From the NCBI RefSeq assembly GCF_004210375.1, contig NC_134825.1:40852348-40916347 (forward strand): a DNA stretch of 64,000 nt. Reading direction: 5' to 3'. Positions 23,976-50,964 of the stretch are shown here, piece after piece. Under the pieces are notes generated by a model, which saw only the letters and a program-made list of their open reading frames with translations, was not told the DNA's origin and did no database searches. A program made the translations under genes and the position numbers. Within the stretch, counting starts at the first letter, position 1. Every line of letters begins with the position of its first letter. The DNA is from Tachypleus tridentatus (Eukaryota > Arthropoda > Merostomata > Xiphosura > Limulidae).

Positions 23976-26900
23976 ATTATCATTCCTTATTTTATATTTT
24001 TATTTGCTGATCATGCCATGTTCTTAAACATGACATTATTATTATTAACAGTGTTATATATTCTGCGAAACAGTTTTCGCTGAAAGGTTTCCTGATTATT
24101 TATATCAGATATTACGCGAAGTCTAAAAATAGATTTATGAAGGCGGGAAAGGTCGCATTTAATCGATTTTGCTCTGTAGCCTTTCTTAATTGACTAATGG
24201 CTTATTTTATACTTAAGTTGATAAGATAACTTTTTTCTTTACATGAAGGTTTTCTTCACTTCTGTTTTTGTTAACTCTCTAGAGGAGCTTGCTAATTTGA
24301 TGGAGATTGAAACAAACGAGTCTTTATAACGAATGTAATATACTTGGAAGTATCAACACCAGTCCTTGACGATATTAACGGAGTTCAAGTTAATGTAAAT
24401 ATACATTTTTAAAACGTTGTTCCATCTTGTATCTTTATTAATTTATGACACGGGAAAAGGATAGAATCATTTAAGCAGGAAACAAAACATTATTATCAAT
24501 TACTTATTAATAACTATTTCAAAACAATACAAGAAAATATTTCTTTTAATACTCTTCACCAATAAGTAAACACCCTTGTCACTGTTTATGAAAAACAGAA
24601 CACAAAAATATTAAAATTTTCCTCTAAAATTTACTGTACATCATGGTGTTAATTTAACTACAATTTTGAATGATCGGTGTGATTAAAACAAACGAACATG
24701 AACAAAGCAGACACCTGCCCTTGTTTACTGTATCACATCCGACAAGACTTATTTATTTCTCGTTTTAACACTCTTATGGTGAACGCTGAGGTGCTCTAGC
24801 CACGTGTATGATACTTTGGCTTCAGAACATGATCTGCCTACCAAGAAATGGAGAACAACCTTGGCCCATCTACCCACGTGACTTGAACTCCATTACTTTT
24901 GTGTAAGCTACAAGGATTGCAGTGATATTTTCCTCTAACAATATTGTTAATAGCTTGATTTCTACACTACTGGATTTGTTCTGAACTGTAAACAACAGCT
25001 ACTTATTAAGATTTTAAAGTACATTTGAATGAACTTGCTGCTTATCTGTACATTAAGATCGCTGGGATAACCGCGATATGAAAATTAATGAAGCTTAAAG
25101 TGCTTAAGTATCGTTTATAATTTTTTTCCCCATTTTTGTGAACGTACAAAACGTCTTCTAAAGGGAGGAGTTCATGCATGCTTTTCGAAAAATCGAAAGG
25201 ACCTCATTTGCTGTCCATAAATAAGTTGGAAAAGTACAGACCAATAGCAACGTCAGCAAATTTCAGAAGCTAAAACTTATTTTTTCTATTTTTTCACTAT
25301 TATATTCTTTGTGATTAATGTCTAATAATATCTTTATAAAAAACACTTCATTTTATCTTCATGCTTTTCAGGAGGGTGTGGTATGAAGAAAAAAGTGTAT
25401 ACTTTGTGAAAATAGGGAAAATTGTGAACGACCCTCACTTGGAAGAATTCCAGCTCTGGATATTTATATGTTCACGTTCCTTCCTAAAGTCAATTTTAAC
25501 TCTGTTAAAAATAAAATAGTTGGGCATTAGACGTATTACCGCGGTGACCTGTTCTTAAGGTATTAAACTAATTCCATAAAATCAAAATAGATGGCATTCT
25601 GGTGACGACAAAAATATACAAGTGTTGCTTTCGTTTTTTAAGTTAGTATTATAATATGTTTTTCGGAATATGTTCCGAGCGACAAGCTTACAGGCAGTAT
25701 GATAACTAATAAATATTATCTTAGGATCGCTAAATATTTATACAAATTTATAGAAATATTAAGGTTAAACATGCCCACGTATGCCTTAAAGTCATGAATA
25801 GCTTTATCATTAAAATTCCTACCAGTTAAACGAGAGACTGAAGTCAAAATGAAGTTATTTTATTTGGCTTTAGAACTCTTTAAATCCTGGATGATTTATA
25901 CAATAGTTATAATAATTAATTATGAATTCAAAAACAATTTATACGAGTACAAGATTTAGCGCATTCAAAACATATTGCAGCTTTAACAATCATAATGTGT
26001 TTCATATTGTTTTTAATGTTTTGAAGGTGGAGTATGGTAATACCAGCTTATGAGTGATAACAAATAAGAACGTATAATCCCACTAAGAACGTATGTCAAT
26101 CACACTATATTTCTTACTTTTTTGCTGATGAGGTTTTTCGGTCAATACCAGAGCTCTTCAGGCTGGCTGGGATACGGCAGAGATACTGCTGTTATTAAGA
26201 CGCTATTTATATTAGCAAATTACTTGACCTAACTAACCATGTAGTCATATTTTAAATCGTGACCATGCTCGTCGTTTTAGTTGAGAATGCGCTTATGTAA
26301 ACTGGGTCATATAATTTAACCATAATTAAAGGTAAACAAAGTCTCAAAACTTACCACATTTATTGATGAATGTGATGAAAGGAAACCTTTGTTACCTTAC
26401 TTGCTGTTTACCCTATGTATTTCATTACTCACTCATAACACTTCATTTAACAAAATAACTTCGATCAATTAAAGTATCTGCTATTTTCGTACAAGTTCGA
26501 ATTAAAACTGGAGAATTTTTAACCTAACTTAAGTGCATGCGTGCTAAATGCCAGGTACAAACCCGTTGGGTTCAAACATATCCCTTCCTACCGATCAGAG
26601 GAAAAACAGACTGATTGCAACCCTTATTACTTGTCCACAAGTCCACAGCTGAATGTCAGCAGCGTATTCAGAGACACCACGTTTTAAACCCAGAACAGTT
26701 CGATCCCAACCCCAAACGTTGACCACTTCGCAACAATTGCCCCATTTTGAAGTAAAAATAAAACGAGGAGACTCAAGATATTTTAAAAAACATGTTGATC
26801 CTTCATATACTAAACAACTCACACGAAAAGATATATGCATTCGCAGTTTCAGTTCAGATTTTTAAAATCCAAGAATGAAGAGAATTAGGGTTATTAATGT

Positions 26901-26980
26901 CATTGTGGAAATATGTATTTCACGTTCGTAATTTTTATTAAATCTTAATGGTGTAGGTAATACTGGAATTCGGGTGTGTG
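23976..26980. other. Unassigned intergenic DNA
   Basis: 3 kb without a supported feature. Overlapping frames at 26595-26865 on both strands are short and lack motifs. Confidence 0.55.
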
Positions 26981-27093
26981 CTTTTCTTATAACAAAGCCA
27001 TATCGGGATATCTGCTGAATCTACCGATAGGAATCGAACTCGTGATTTTACCGTTGTAATTCCGTAAACTGATCGCTTTACCAGCGGAGGACT
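26981..27093 (-). repeat. SINE-B copy
   Basis: The minus strand reads a tRNA-like head with GGTAAAGCGATCAG, loop region TTACAACGG and box B GAGTTCGATTCCTATCGG. The short body follows (CAGCAGATATCCCGATATGG, CTTTGTTATAAGAAAA). It is the same family as 60764-60893 and 29895-30018. Confidence 0.85.
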
Positions 27094-27166
27094 GCTGGAA
27101 GTAAAGAAAATTTGTACGTTTCCCATTTTCATGAAATCTTAACAGTGTAGACAATTCAGGAAGATG

Positions 27167-27433
27167 GAGGGCATGGCCAAATGGATAAGGCACTGGATTC
27201 GTAATATGAGGGTCGCGGATTCGAATCCCCGTCACATCAAACATGTTCATCCTTTTATCTGTGGGTGTGCTACAATGTGACGGTCAATCCCACTATTCGT
27301 TGGTAAAAGAGTAGCCCAAGAGTTGGCGGTTGGTGGTGATGACTAGCTGTCTTCCCTCTAGTCTTACACTGCTAAATTAGGGACGGCTAGAGCAGATAGC
27401 CCTCGTGTAGCTTTGCACGAAATTCAAAACAAA
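27167..27433 (+). repeat. SINE-A copy
   Basis: Head GGCATGGCCAAATGG, loop TTCGTAA, box B GGATTCGAATCCC, complete body, AAACAAACAAAA tail. AATTCAGGA repeats just before the head and after the tail, a likely target duplication of about 9 bp. Confidence 0.93.
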
Positions 27434-27439
27434 CAAAAT

Positions 27440-28304
27440 TCAGGACGAAGTTTTCTCCCTAGAAACCGTAATAAGAACGACAACGTCGAATAGACGACAG
27501 AATATCTAGAGAAGATCGAAAAGGTAAAAAAAACAATAATAAACAAATTCGAGGAAAATCTTTATATCCTGAATCTAAAGGTTTCATAACATCGAATTCT
27601 AAGTATTTCCTGCACATAATTCAGTGCATTCAAATCCGTTCTTTTCAAGAACTTATGTATTCATTACATATTCAGAGCGTGTTAAGGGAAAACATTCTTC
27701 GCTGTAGATCTAATTCGAATTTGATGGTGAAACAGATGGGATAGAAACTACACACGTTTCTCTGACTCCCATAAACAAGCACTGCTCACGTCAGCTGAAA
27801 TAGACCTTACTTTACTAACAATTTTATTTCAAATGTCTAATTTATTTTGATACTTTCAATGCAGATTAATTTGCACATTACTTGTATTTCTAGCCATAAA
27901 TTATAGATATAGAACAAATGTTTCACATTCAATTTAATATCTTTACTTGGAAAATAAATCACTTCTACGAACCCCCGTTTTCGATTGTTAATAAAATGTA
28001 TGCGCATTATAATCCTAAAAACATTAACTAAGTGTCACTTCAAGATGTGGAAAAATATTTTGATCGTAATAAATTGGATGATTAAAAACTACCAGTTTTT
28101 TATTATTTTCTACAAGTAACATATGTTGTTTATTGGATTTATCTAAGTTAATTAGTTTGTAGATCAAACGTGTCATCATAACTAAGTTTTTTTTTTCTTA
28201 TGTTTACACATGAACAACTCCTAAAATGCAAATATTTGTTTTTTATAAGACAAACAAGTAGCTGACGTACAATAACTTAACAAGTTTTGGGAATCTTATA
28301 TTTG
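27440..28304. other. Unassigned intergenic DNA
   Basis: AT-rich, no open frame of interest, no recognised repeat. Confidence 0.55.
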
Positions 28305-28497
28305 TTTGGAGTTTCACCTAAAGTTATGCGAGGGGTATCTGCGCTATCCTTCCCTAATTTAGCAGTGAAAGACTATAGGGAAAGCAGCTAGTCATCACCC
28401 ACCGCAAGCTCTTGAGATATTCTTTAGTCAACAAATAGTTGGATTTACTGTAGAATATAACGCCCTGCGGCTGAAATGGGCGAGCATGTTTGGTGTG
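28305..28497 (-). repeat. SINE-A, body only
   Basis: The minus strand carries the body and 3' end of SINE-A. The match stops at CCAAACATGCTCGCCC, so the tRNA-like head is missing. Confidence 0.88.
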
Positions 28498-29245
28498 TTA
28501 GGTATAACATTTTATCTCGGACGAGTTTCTACTTTGTTAGGCTACGTATTACGATTTAAATAGCTGGAAATTTTAATTTTAATTTAAAAGTTAATTCAGT
28601 GTCAATATGTGTCAAATTTATGATAATTGCCGAGAATACTAATATATATAGTTTTCTTTCTTAACATAACTATATTTTTAATATAGAAACAACAATACAA
28701 GTTATAATAACGGTTACCAAAAAGAAACATGTATATGTAAACGTTTTACCTGTTTATAAACAATACTGAGTCTTTCTTCTATGTAACTTGGAATTGAATG
28801 TTTTATCGACGGTTCACGATGAGCGAAGGAATTTCGAGTTGATATAGGTAAACTTCTCTTAACAGCTAGCTGCTTCAACTGAACACACGTAAGTTTTTCA
28901 TCAACAAAAATATCTAATATCTTCATAGAAATACTAACGCACAAAGTAAATTCTCTAAGCTAAACGGCTTATAATGTTCGAAATATACAAACGTGACTGG
29001 TCAAAGATCTGTAATTTCCCTATTTGGTAAACGTTTGTCACAGTTATAACTTCTGAGGATTATAACACACTAACTGTAGCACACCAACAATATAAAATTG
29101 CTCTTTGCGTTCCTTTGGTTACGTTTTACGAGCTTGAGAGGAGAGTTTCAAGAAATTTTAGTTGGCAACATTACCGGCAACCAATAATATTGGGAGTCAA
29201 GTGCCCTAACAACCGGGACATGTAGAACTTTAAAACAACGCTAGT
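28498..29245. other. Unassigned intergenic DNA
   Basis: The minus frame 28714-28944 has no recognised domain. Nothing else seen. Confidence 0.5.
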
Positions 29246-29540
29246 TTCGGAATGTCACCCTAGAGATATTGACTCAAATTATGGTGAGATAATTTTTGAT
29301 CCGGTACAACTTCAATGTCGGTAGGTGTTAAAAGTCGCCTAAACCAAATGCAGGTAACGTAATAACCGATGTAGTGTCGGACATGATAATTTAAAAATGT
29401 CGCCCTGTCGAGCCAAGTAACAGTGAAATAATGTTTGATCCGGTTTAATTTTGGGCTTGTAGATGTTAGGTTAATTATGCACTCTCGTGATATCAAACCA
29501 AATAACAGTGAGATAGTGTTTAATGTTAGACGTTGTTTCC
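29246..29540. repeat. Diverged tandem repeat, about three units
   Basis: Related blocks recur: GTCACCCTAGAGATATTGAC..GTGAGATAATTTTTGATCCG, GTCGCCCTGTCGAGCCAAG..GTGAAATAATGTTTGATCCG and TCGTGATATCAAACCAAATA..GTGAGATAGTGTTTAATG. Spacing is uneven (about 100-140 bp). An old, decayed tandem array. Confidence 0.65.
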
Positions 29541-29894
29541 CAAACAACCGAAGATCAAAATACCGTCATTATTTCTTTTGAGCTGACATCATACAAAAAA
29601 GAAACAAAATATTATTTTTAACTGTTTCGTTTTCTTCACTTTGACTCTTCTACACAATATTTCTGTCTTTGTTTTTTCCGTTAGCAGCTAAGTACTGTAC
29701 AACAAAATTACGATTATTTGAAAAAAAACTGTAAAGATTTTTTTTAAATAACAGCGTTTAGTAAGAAGGTTTGCATTCTGAAAAGAATTATCAAAACATA
29801 TACATCAATGTCCACTTTTAAAATATGCACTTAGAAACATAATAGAAATAAAGAAATGTGCATTTTACCTCCAGAATTTTTTCCACTGGTTTCA

Positions 29895-30018
29895 AAGGAA
29901 GTGTGTGTTTTCATATAGTAAAGCCACATCGGGCTATCTACTGAGCCCACCAAGGGGAATCGAACCCCTTATTTTAGTGTTGTAAATACAGAGACATACC
30001 GCTGTACTAGCGTGGGGT
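29895..30018 (-). repeat. SINE-B copy
   Basis: The minus strand reads CCCCACGCTAGTACAGCGG, loop TTTACAA (anticodon TAC, Val-like), box B GGGGTTCGATTCCCC, GGTGGGCTCAGTAGATAGCC and an end at AAAACACACAC. Well preserved. Confidence 0.9.
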
Positions 30019-31284
30019 ATTCAAAGAAAGAAAAATTGAAAGAAAAAGATAGCTAGCAATACGCGAATTATTGGAACATTTCTTTAAAAAATAGGTAATC
30101 GCATGTCACTACGTCTTTGAACGAAACATAAGCCTACTAAGGTACTAAGTTTTCTCTGATTGAAAGCATCAGTGAATCAATAATATAGACTGCAGTGCGC
30201 CTCGTGTATCTCTTGTTTTTCACTTTCACCGCGGGGGCTTGCTATACACAAACAGGAACCTCTACGTTGCTTCAGAGTGCTACTTTATGTCATAAAAGAC
30301 GTATTAACAAAACATTTGGAAAAGCATTGAGTAATGGGATATCCGCTTTTATGGCATGCAAAATTTACGATACTAAGAGTGAAGCGATGATATAGTGTAT
30401 TTCTACATGAAAAATTAACTTGTTCTTTCTTTCTCTATCTGTAAACTAGCTTATCGATTCAGCCCTACGCCCTGCTGTTGTGTGAAAATTGTACGTTTTT
30501 CTTTATAGAACGCTCACTATTATGAAAATAAATGTGCGATCTTTACAGAATGTATTTTTTTATAATTCTTAACGAGTATTCACGACAACCAATAGTGTGA
30601 AATAACAAACATATAACTATTAAAATACTCATATCCTTTAACATTATCCTAATGTGTGAGAGGATATACTTGTTAATAAAACCTCTCCTGTGAAAGAGTG
30701 TGAACATTAACATTATCCTGGTGTAAGTGATAAGATTCTTAACACGTTCTATCTTTTGTCATTGAGCGTGCATATTGATTTATGATATGGAGCGATATTC
30801 TGTTTATTAACATACTTATTGTATTGTGAAATAGTGTTCGTATAATAATTATTTTGCTGTGAGGGAAAGTGCATATTAGCATATCGTTATGCTGTTATAA
30901 AGCTTGTACATCAGCAAAGTTTTCTTGCAGGAGAACGCGCAGCTTAACATAATCTTGTAACGGTAATAGAGCGTACATAAAACTATACGTTTTATGATCT
31001 TAAGTATGATTTCTTTCCTAGTAAGTATTGAAATCTGGTGACTCAACTGTTAAAATGGTTAAAATCCTTTATTTATTTATAAAGCATTACATTAAACATA
31101 GTAAGTTGCGCAGGAACCTGTAAAGCGACTGGAAAAAACATTTATATTTATATTTATGAAAAGTCATTTCTAACTATAATTATGCTTTGTTCTGAGTTCA
31201 TGATATATTTAACAAATTATGCTTGGTGAAATAATTTATCTATGAAATAAGAAGGCTTGTTTTTATTTCATTGTTCAAATTCAG
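30019..31284. other. Sequence upstream of the first recognised PRKX exon (probably intron)
   Basis: Because the exon at 31285 begins inside a codon, this stretch should be intron of the kinase gene. No earlier kinase exon is recognisable here. From about 30,600 to 30,990, motifs such as AACATTATCCT and GAGCGT(G/A)CATA recur irregularly, perhaps a very old tandem array. A frame at 30,196-30,395 follows a CTGCAG and starts with a hydrophobic stretch, but has no ATG. Confidence 0.5.
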
Positions 31285-44638
<13,354 letters not shown>

Positions 44639-46224
44639 GTAAGCTAAAGATACCAAGTACCCTTATACCCTTACACTTTTATTATATTTATAATTAATGA
44701 GAATTAATAACAATTTCTAATATATTTAGAGCGCAATGGTAACAAAGCATAAAATATCTTTCTTTCTGTATTATTTTCTCTTCATTTTCCTTTATATGGA
44801 TAGCTGGTGCGTACTGTACTTAATGCATATTTTATGGCGGGCTATAAATAGTCGACCAAAATAAACCTGAGTTGGAAATTTTAGATAAAACTAGGTTTTA
44901 AGTTTATGTAACCTAGCACTGTGGGATGGAAACTTAACATAGTCAAATAACCATTCACATTAGGTCTTTAATAATAAAAGTTTTCGGTTTCTCCATGTCC
45001 GGCAGACAATCAGACTTTGTTGTCTGATTACAGATTGGAAAACATACCGAAATTTATTCAACAGGGAACAGAGTGTAAAAGTGAGTTGTATTATCACACT
45101 TGGGGATATATTATTGAGGTTAAGTAGAAACACTAAATACCTAAGAATTACTATTATAATTAGTAAAATAGTAGCTACCAGACTTTCATCCTTAAATGAG
45201 GTTCATTCGAACCTTTAAGTGTTCAGGTACACTTCTTCGAGTGGATTACACTATGTAACACAAATTTTGTTCCTAGATAGTATGTATTATTTCTTAATTG
45301 CTTATGTTGTAAAAGTACAGAAAATGGCCATTATTCCCTTCAAACTTTGCTTTTTGTGACCTGGATAATGAAATTTATAAATTAACCTATTTTCTATGTA
45401 AAAACAGGCAAATTTGCACATTTTCATTAACATAAGGTCTGAATAAAACAACATATGAATCAAAATTTACATGTATTTATACTAAAGTTATACAAAAATG
45501 AAAAAAAATGTTTAGAAGTGAGTAGTTTATCGAAATTTGCGACTGCAATGTAAATAACTTTCACATATCAGCTCTCAAATATAGTCTCCCATCATATTTC
45601 CGTTATACGCTCCCAGGTCACGAAAGTAAAGTCTGAGAGAAAATAGGTCTTTTCCGTCTCCTTTAGGCATAAGCAATTGGGGAAAAAACACTTTCTGCCT
45701 AGGAACAAGAAAAAGTAAAAATTTTGTTACATAGTGTTATTTAAGCCAAATTACAAAAGCTTGTATTAAAATATCAGAAGGAAAACAAAACCTACGAAAA
45801 GTACTCGATTGAACGAGCAATAATATTGTAGAAACATTAACTATGGTAAATAAAATTGTAAACATTTAATTTATAGCAAGTGACTGAATGAGTACACATC
45901 AACAGTTTAAATTAAAATGTATAAATGTTCCATAAATTGAAATAATTAGAAAGTACATATTAACAAATTACATATAATACAAAATATGTATACTAACAGA
46001 GTTAAGGTTGAGAAATTAATGTAGTGTTATCAATAATTTCTGCTGTAAAATTATTGAAACTAATTTAAAAAATAGTGATAAAAATAATAGATTAAAGCAT
46101 GAAAATGTTTCTTTTATAAATTACAATGAGATTTACAATAAATAAATAAAATAGTTAGAAATGTTTGGTAATCAATCATAAGACAAAATTTGTTATTCTT
46201 TAAAGTTTTACTTGTAAGACATTT
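44639..46224. other. Unassigned, probably PRKX intron
   Basis: Follows a good splice donor. No terminal PRKX exon, other domain or repeat recognised. Confidence 0.5.
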
Positions 46225-46488
46225 TTTTTGTTGTAGCGAGAGCGCTCGATTCTCAGTCTGTGAGACAAGCGCTTGAGCTCTCGTCCTACCAAACATGCTT
46301 GATCTTTTAGCCTCGGAGGCGTTATAACGTGATGATTAATTCCACTATTCGTTGATAAAAGGGTAGCCCAAGAGTTAGTAGCGGGTGGTGTTGACTAGCT
46401 GCATAATTTCTGGTCTTTCACTGCTAATTTAGGAACGGCTACAGGAGATAGAACTTATGTAGCTTTGTACAAAATTCCACACAAAGGA
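46225..46488 (+). repeat. SINE-A, diverged copy
   Basis: The head is altered (AGAGCGCTCGATTCTCAGTC, box B region GAGCTCTCGTCC) but the body is clear from ACCAAACATGCTTGATC to TGTAGCTTTGTACAAAATTC. One of the older copies. Confidence 0.85.
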
Positions 46489-47375
46489 AAACAAACTATT
46501 TTTATGTAATAATGTTTTCTGTCAAAAGAAAAACGAAGCAGAAATTTTGCATTGTTCCAACAATTCTTGTGAGCGTAGTATGTTGGATTTTAAGAGGAAA
46601 ACCAAAGATGGATTGCAATCTGACACTATGACGTTTTATAAAGATAGTTTATCTAAATTATTTGTAGCTCCTATTTATTTTGTTTTCCACAGTTTTGAAG
46701 TATAACATAGTGATCTTTGTGTAAAGCTGTTTTAATGTTCACACCCTCTTGGTCTCTATTTTAACCAACAGAGGGAGGCCCATTACTACAACATAGAGGT
46801 AACCTGGTGGTGGATTTCCACCTCAGTTCAAAATCTCGAAACTGACTTTTTCTAACTTATTATCTTGCTCGATAAACAAACTACGCCCCTAAGCCATACA
46901 CTGTAAAATATTACTGGTTGTGGCATTGCCACAATGATGGTTCAGTAGTTACCAATTGCCTGTTTCCATGGTCATGAGAGTAAATTTGTTTGAAGAACTT
47001 TCTTATAATTCTAGAATGTTGAGTCTTTAGTCCAATTCTCATTTCAAAATATTGAAATCGTGGACGAGGACTGTAATGAGAGGACGAAAGAGACTTTTTT
47101 TTTAAAAATCTTCATAAACCGTTCTGGTCTTCCAAATTTTTTTCTCTAAAAATATTGTGTATTAGTAGAATAAAGATATCCTTTCCTGATTGTTTAACAA
47201 CAGCAACATTTAAAGTTCTTAACTTAATTTTTCACACAATAGAAATACCATCAAAACTTCACATAAAATGCTCAGAACTCTATTTATTAGTTCCTTAAAT
47301 TTCTAAGAAAATGAAAACTTTTCTTCTGATAGCAGGCGTAAAGTGCAAGAACGACTTCATAAGCAAGGTTATAGT
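46489..47375. other. Unassigned
   Basis: No feature recognised before the assembly gap. Confidence 0.5.
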
Positions 47376-47875
47376 NNNNNNNNNNNNNNNNNNNNNNNNN
47401 NNNNNNNNNNNNNNNNNNNNNNNNNNNNNNNNNNNNNNNNNNNNNNNNNNNNNNNNNNNNNNNNNNNNNNNNNNNNNNNNNNNNNNNNNNNNNNNNNNNN
47501 NNNNNNNNNNNNNNNNNNNNNNNNNNNNNNNNNNNNNNNNNNNNNNNNNNNNNNNNNNNNNNNNNNNNNNNNNNNNNNNNNNNNNNNNNNNNNNNNNNNN
47601 NNNNNNNNNNNNNNNNNNNNNNNNNNNNNNNNNNNNNNNNNNNNNNNNNNNNNNNNNNNNNNNNNNNNNNNNNNNNNNNNNNNNNNNNNNNNNNNNNNNN
47701 NNNNNNNNNNNNNNNNNNNNNNNNNNNNNNNNNNNNNNNNNNNNNNNNNNNNNNNNNNNNNNNNNNNNNNNNNNNNNNNNNNNNNNNNNNNNNNNNNNNN
47801 NNNNNNNNNNNNNNNNNNNNNNNNNNNNNNNNNNNNNNNNNNNNNNNNNNNNNNNNNNNNNNNNNNNNNNNNNNN
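47376..47875. other. Assembly gap, 500 N
   Basis: Exactly 500 unknown bases, probably a fixed-size placeholder. It may hide the final PRKX exon. Open frames that run through it are not real. Confidence 0.99.
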
Positions 47876-47982
47876 CCTCACAGTTTGTGCCATACCTGCG
47901 AAAAAACACATCAGGGATTTTGGACATCAAAGCACCAACACTAAAACAGTTATGTTAACAATTATCTGCCTACACAAACATG

Positions 47983-48006
47983 CTTCCCAGTGGCACAGCG
48001 GTATGT
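47983..48006 (+). repeat. SINE-C head fragment
   Basis: TTCCCAGTGGCACAGCGGTA is followed by TGTC, the exact SINE-C start, cut after about 24 bp. Confidence 0.7.
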
Positions 48007-48777
48007 CAAAAAGGACCTCCACATACACCCAGAAAAACAACAGAGAACACAGACCACTCAGTGAAGTCTTTTCATTCTTTAATCTAACGAGATAGTCATA
48101 TATTTAAAAATCATGCGGTTTATCAAAGGCATTAAATAACCTAATTATTCGGTCATATTTGGAAACTGATTAATAATCATCTTTCACACATGTAAAGTTT
48201 CTTAACACTTTCGGTAATGTTTAGCCTAACCAACAAACTCCGTTCGATCACTCCTGAACAAAATTATACATTCGTTTAATTAAAACGAATGCATTGTTAT
48301 CTGTATACTTTGCTAGGTTGGTATTGTTTGGTAATACAGGTTCACAATCACGTATCTGAAGTTCCGAAATTCGAAAATCTCCAAAAAAACGAAGTTTTTT
48401 TTTCGTGGAATGTGAAGCGTCAGTATAACACCCAACTCCACACCTACTTGACCCACGTCACTCAGGTGTGACGTGGCCCAGCCGCCCAGTAGTCTAACAG
48501 GCATGTCAGTTGTGTCTCAGCGCTCCTACTGGTCATACGTGTGTCTGCTGTTTGCTTATATTTTTTCTTGCTTTTTATTTTGTGACTTTGTGTTTAATTT
48601 CAATGTGAAAATGATTATGGAGTGTTGCCCTGGATCCTACTGGGGTGATACCTTTGTTCTAAAATCCGAAAACTTCCGAAACACAACTGACCCCCAAGGT
48701 TTCGAAAAAAGGGATTGTGGACCTGTATCAATTCGATAATAATTACCTTGTATCTGTTTTACGTTATCTTTTACTGT
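48007..48777. other. Unassigned, with an 88-codon open frame
   Basis: The plus frame 48473-48739 (88 codons) has a hydrophobic middle and no known domain. Local GC is slightly higher than around it. Could be a chance frame or an old element. Confidence 0.4.
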
Positions 48778-49051
48778 TTGTTTGTTTTGAATTTCGCGCA
48801 GAACTACTCGAGGGCTATCTGCGCTAGCCGTCCCTAATTTAGCAGTGTAAGACTAGAGGAAAGACAACTAGTCATCACCACCCACCGCCAATTCTTGGTC
48901 TACTTTTTTACCAACGAATAGTGGGATTGATCTTAACATTATAACGCTCTCACGGCTGAAAGGGAAGGCATATTTGGTGAGATGGGGATTCGAACCCGCA
49001 AACCACGGATTACGAGTCGAACACCTTAACACGCTTGGCCATGCCGGGCCA
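48778..49051 (-). repeat. SINE-A, full length
   Basis: Minus-strand head GGCCCGGCATGGCCAAGCG, box B GGTTCGAATCCCC, body and tail complete. Target duplication ATCTTTTACTGT at 48766-48777 and 49053-49064. Confidence 0.95.
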
Positions 49052-49064
49052 AATCTTTTACTGT

Positions 49065-50964
49065 GTTTAAACTTTCACTAGTTATGTCAGAGAAAGTTTT
49101 ATTAACTGGTAAAACATTTCTTAGTTTTATTGTTTTGAGTATTAAATTCTCTTTAAATACACTTCCAATGGTAACTCAAACAAGATAAAACCAGATCTTT
49201 TTCATTTATTAGGACTAACTTTTCAGTTATATTGTAAACTTTGTATTAACGTACATTATATACAAACTGTTGAGGAATCTTGTATTTTCAATCAGCAAAC
49301 AATTACCAAGTTTTGTAAGTTAAGTAATTCATAAAAACATTGTTACAGAAAAATATTTTATTATACTTTATGAACTTCTTATTCTACGTAGAAAACGAAA
49401 ATTTTAAAGCCTGTTATACTGAAATTATTCAGGCGAACAAATTAATAAGCTAATGCGCTTAGATTTAGAACATAGTGCATATCTTAGAACACTCTTCATA
49501 TTGCGCGTTCACTATGAAGGAGTTATCGTGGTAAGTGTTCAAAGAGCAGCTCTTTCACTTTTCGTGTGGATTCAAGTAGTTTCTGAAATGATAAAAAATC
49601 TTTAAAAATACATTGTATGTTAAGTAACATGATATCTATAAATAGAATGTAAACACCAACCAATGATTATTTCTAACACAGAAATCCTTAATCGGGTTTA
49701 AATATTCCACTGCTAGTGAGAACAGTTTTCTGAATTTATCTTGCTTTATAATAGATCACTACGGCGAACAACATATTTATTAATCGCGTCTTAATAACCT
49801 AGATTTGTACGTCAGGTAACTTAACTAACACTATATTAAATATTTTTTTAACATTCTAGGTTATCGTCTTTTCTGACCATGTTAAACCAATTTTACATAG
49901 TACGTTTATTTGTTCGTCCTATGTATAATTTGTTACAAGTAATAGGTTTACGAATTTTTTAGACAGTGTTAACTGCTTAAATGTATTATGCAATATAATT
50001 TTTTGATCTGTAGTTTTAAAAAAAATATTTTAAAGCACACGATTTCTAAAAAAATGGTTTCGGTTTTTGTCTAATACCAGTTTCGACTACTATTGAGTTT
50101 TGAATATTATTTTTAAATAAAATATGTTTTATAGTTTGAAACTCAAAATTAATATATATTTAAAACGGTTTAAATGTTTTATTTGCTTTTTAAATTTTAT
50201 TTCAAAATGAAATTGAAATATCATGAAAGTAAATTTTCTCCCAGGTTTTAACAACAATATGGTTGGCTAGTAGCTTTGCTCCAAATATTTTCAACAATAA
50301 AGTTTAATCTTTTCATTTTGATCTAAAACCTAAGCTTATTTACTGTTTTCCAGTAGGAACGATTCGAAATTTTCTGATATTTTTTAAAGAATTCAATACT
50401 TTACAAATGGTATCTTAATAAGAATTAATTCGTAAAATATATTAATTAAGTAGCATGTACTTGGATTTAACCATTGCACAATGTTGTTGCATATACTTTT
50501 ATATGAATTAATCAATGAAAAGATATTAAAATATTTTTCCATTTTCAAAACAATTAAATTGCAAAACTTGCTGTGTTAAGATAATATGCTTACAAAATGG
50601 GTAAATCTGTAGATTTTCTATCTTTCAAATTTGAAACAAACAAACAAACTTTTATTACATTCTTAGAGTTTCAAAAAGTGAAATACAATTCTGCTACTAG
50701 AATGTTTAAAAAAAAAAACAAGCTGTTTTCTGACGTTTTCATGTAAATATTGTAATAAAGTTTTAAACAGATACTTAAAAAACACTGATTAATTTGACAA
50801 CAGCCCAACTCTGTTTTCCGGATTTTATTTTTTTAACAGACACTTAATATTAGTATATGACGGAGAGGAGCAATAAATATTCTACTTATTGACTCGAGAA
50901 AAAAATTGCTGTTACTAACATACACACATTAGTACCAATTTATTAAATGTTATAATACAAATGC
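49065..50964. other. Unassigned intergenic DNA
   Basis: Very AT-rich, no long frame. An ATGAAG followed by a GTAAGT donor at 49,513-49,537 is the only exon-1-like site, with no matching second exon seen. Confidence 0.5.

Noticed and set aside
47295-48095. Four long frames of 180-250 codons
   Set aside because: They run through the 500-N gap and consist mostly of unknown residues.
48473-48739. 88-codon plus-strand frame
   Set aside because: No domain; tested as a possible PRKX tail exon but it has neither PPxVP nor FxxF.
49513-49537. ATGAAG..GTAAGT exon-1-like site on the plus strand
   Set aside because: No acceptor with a Gly/Tyr-rich second exon found downstream and no TATA box upstream.
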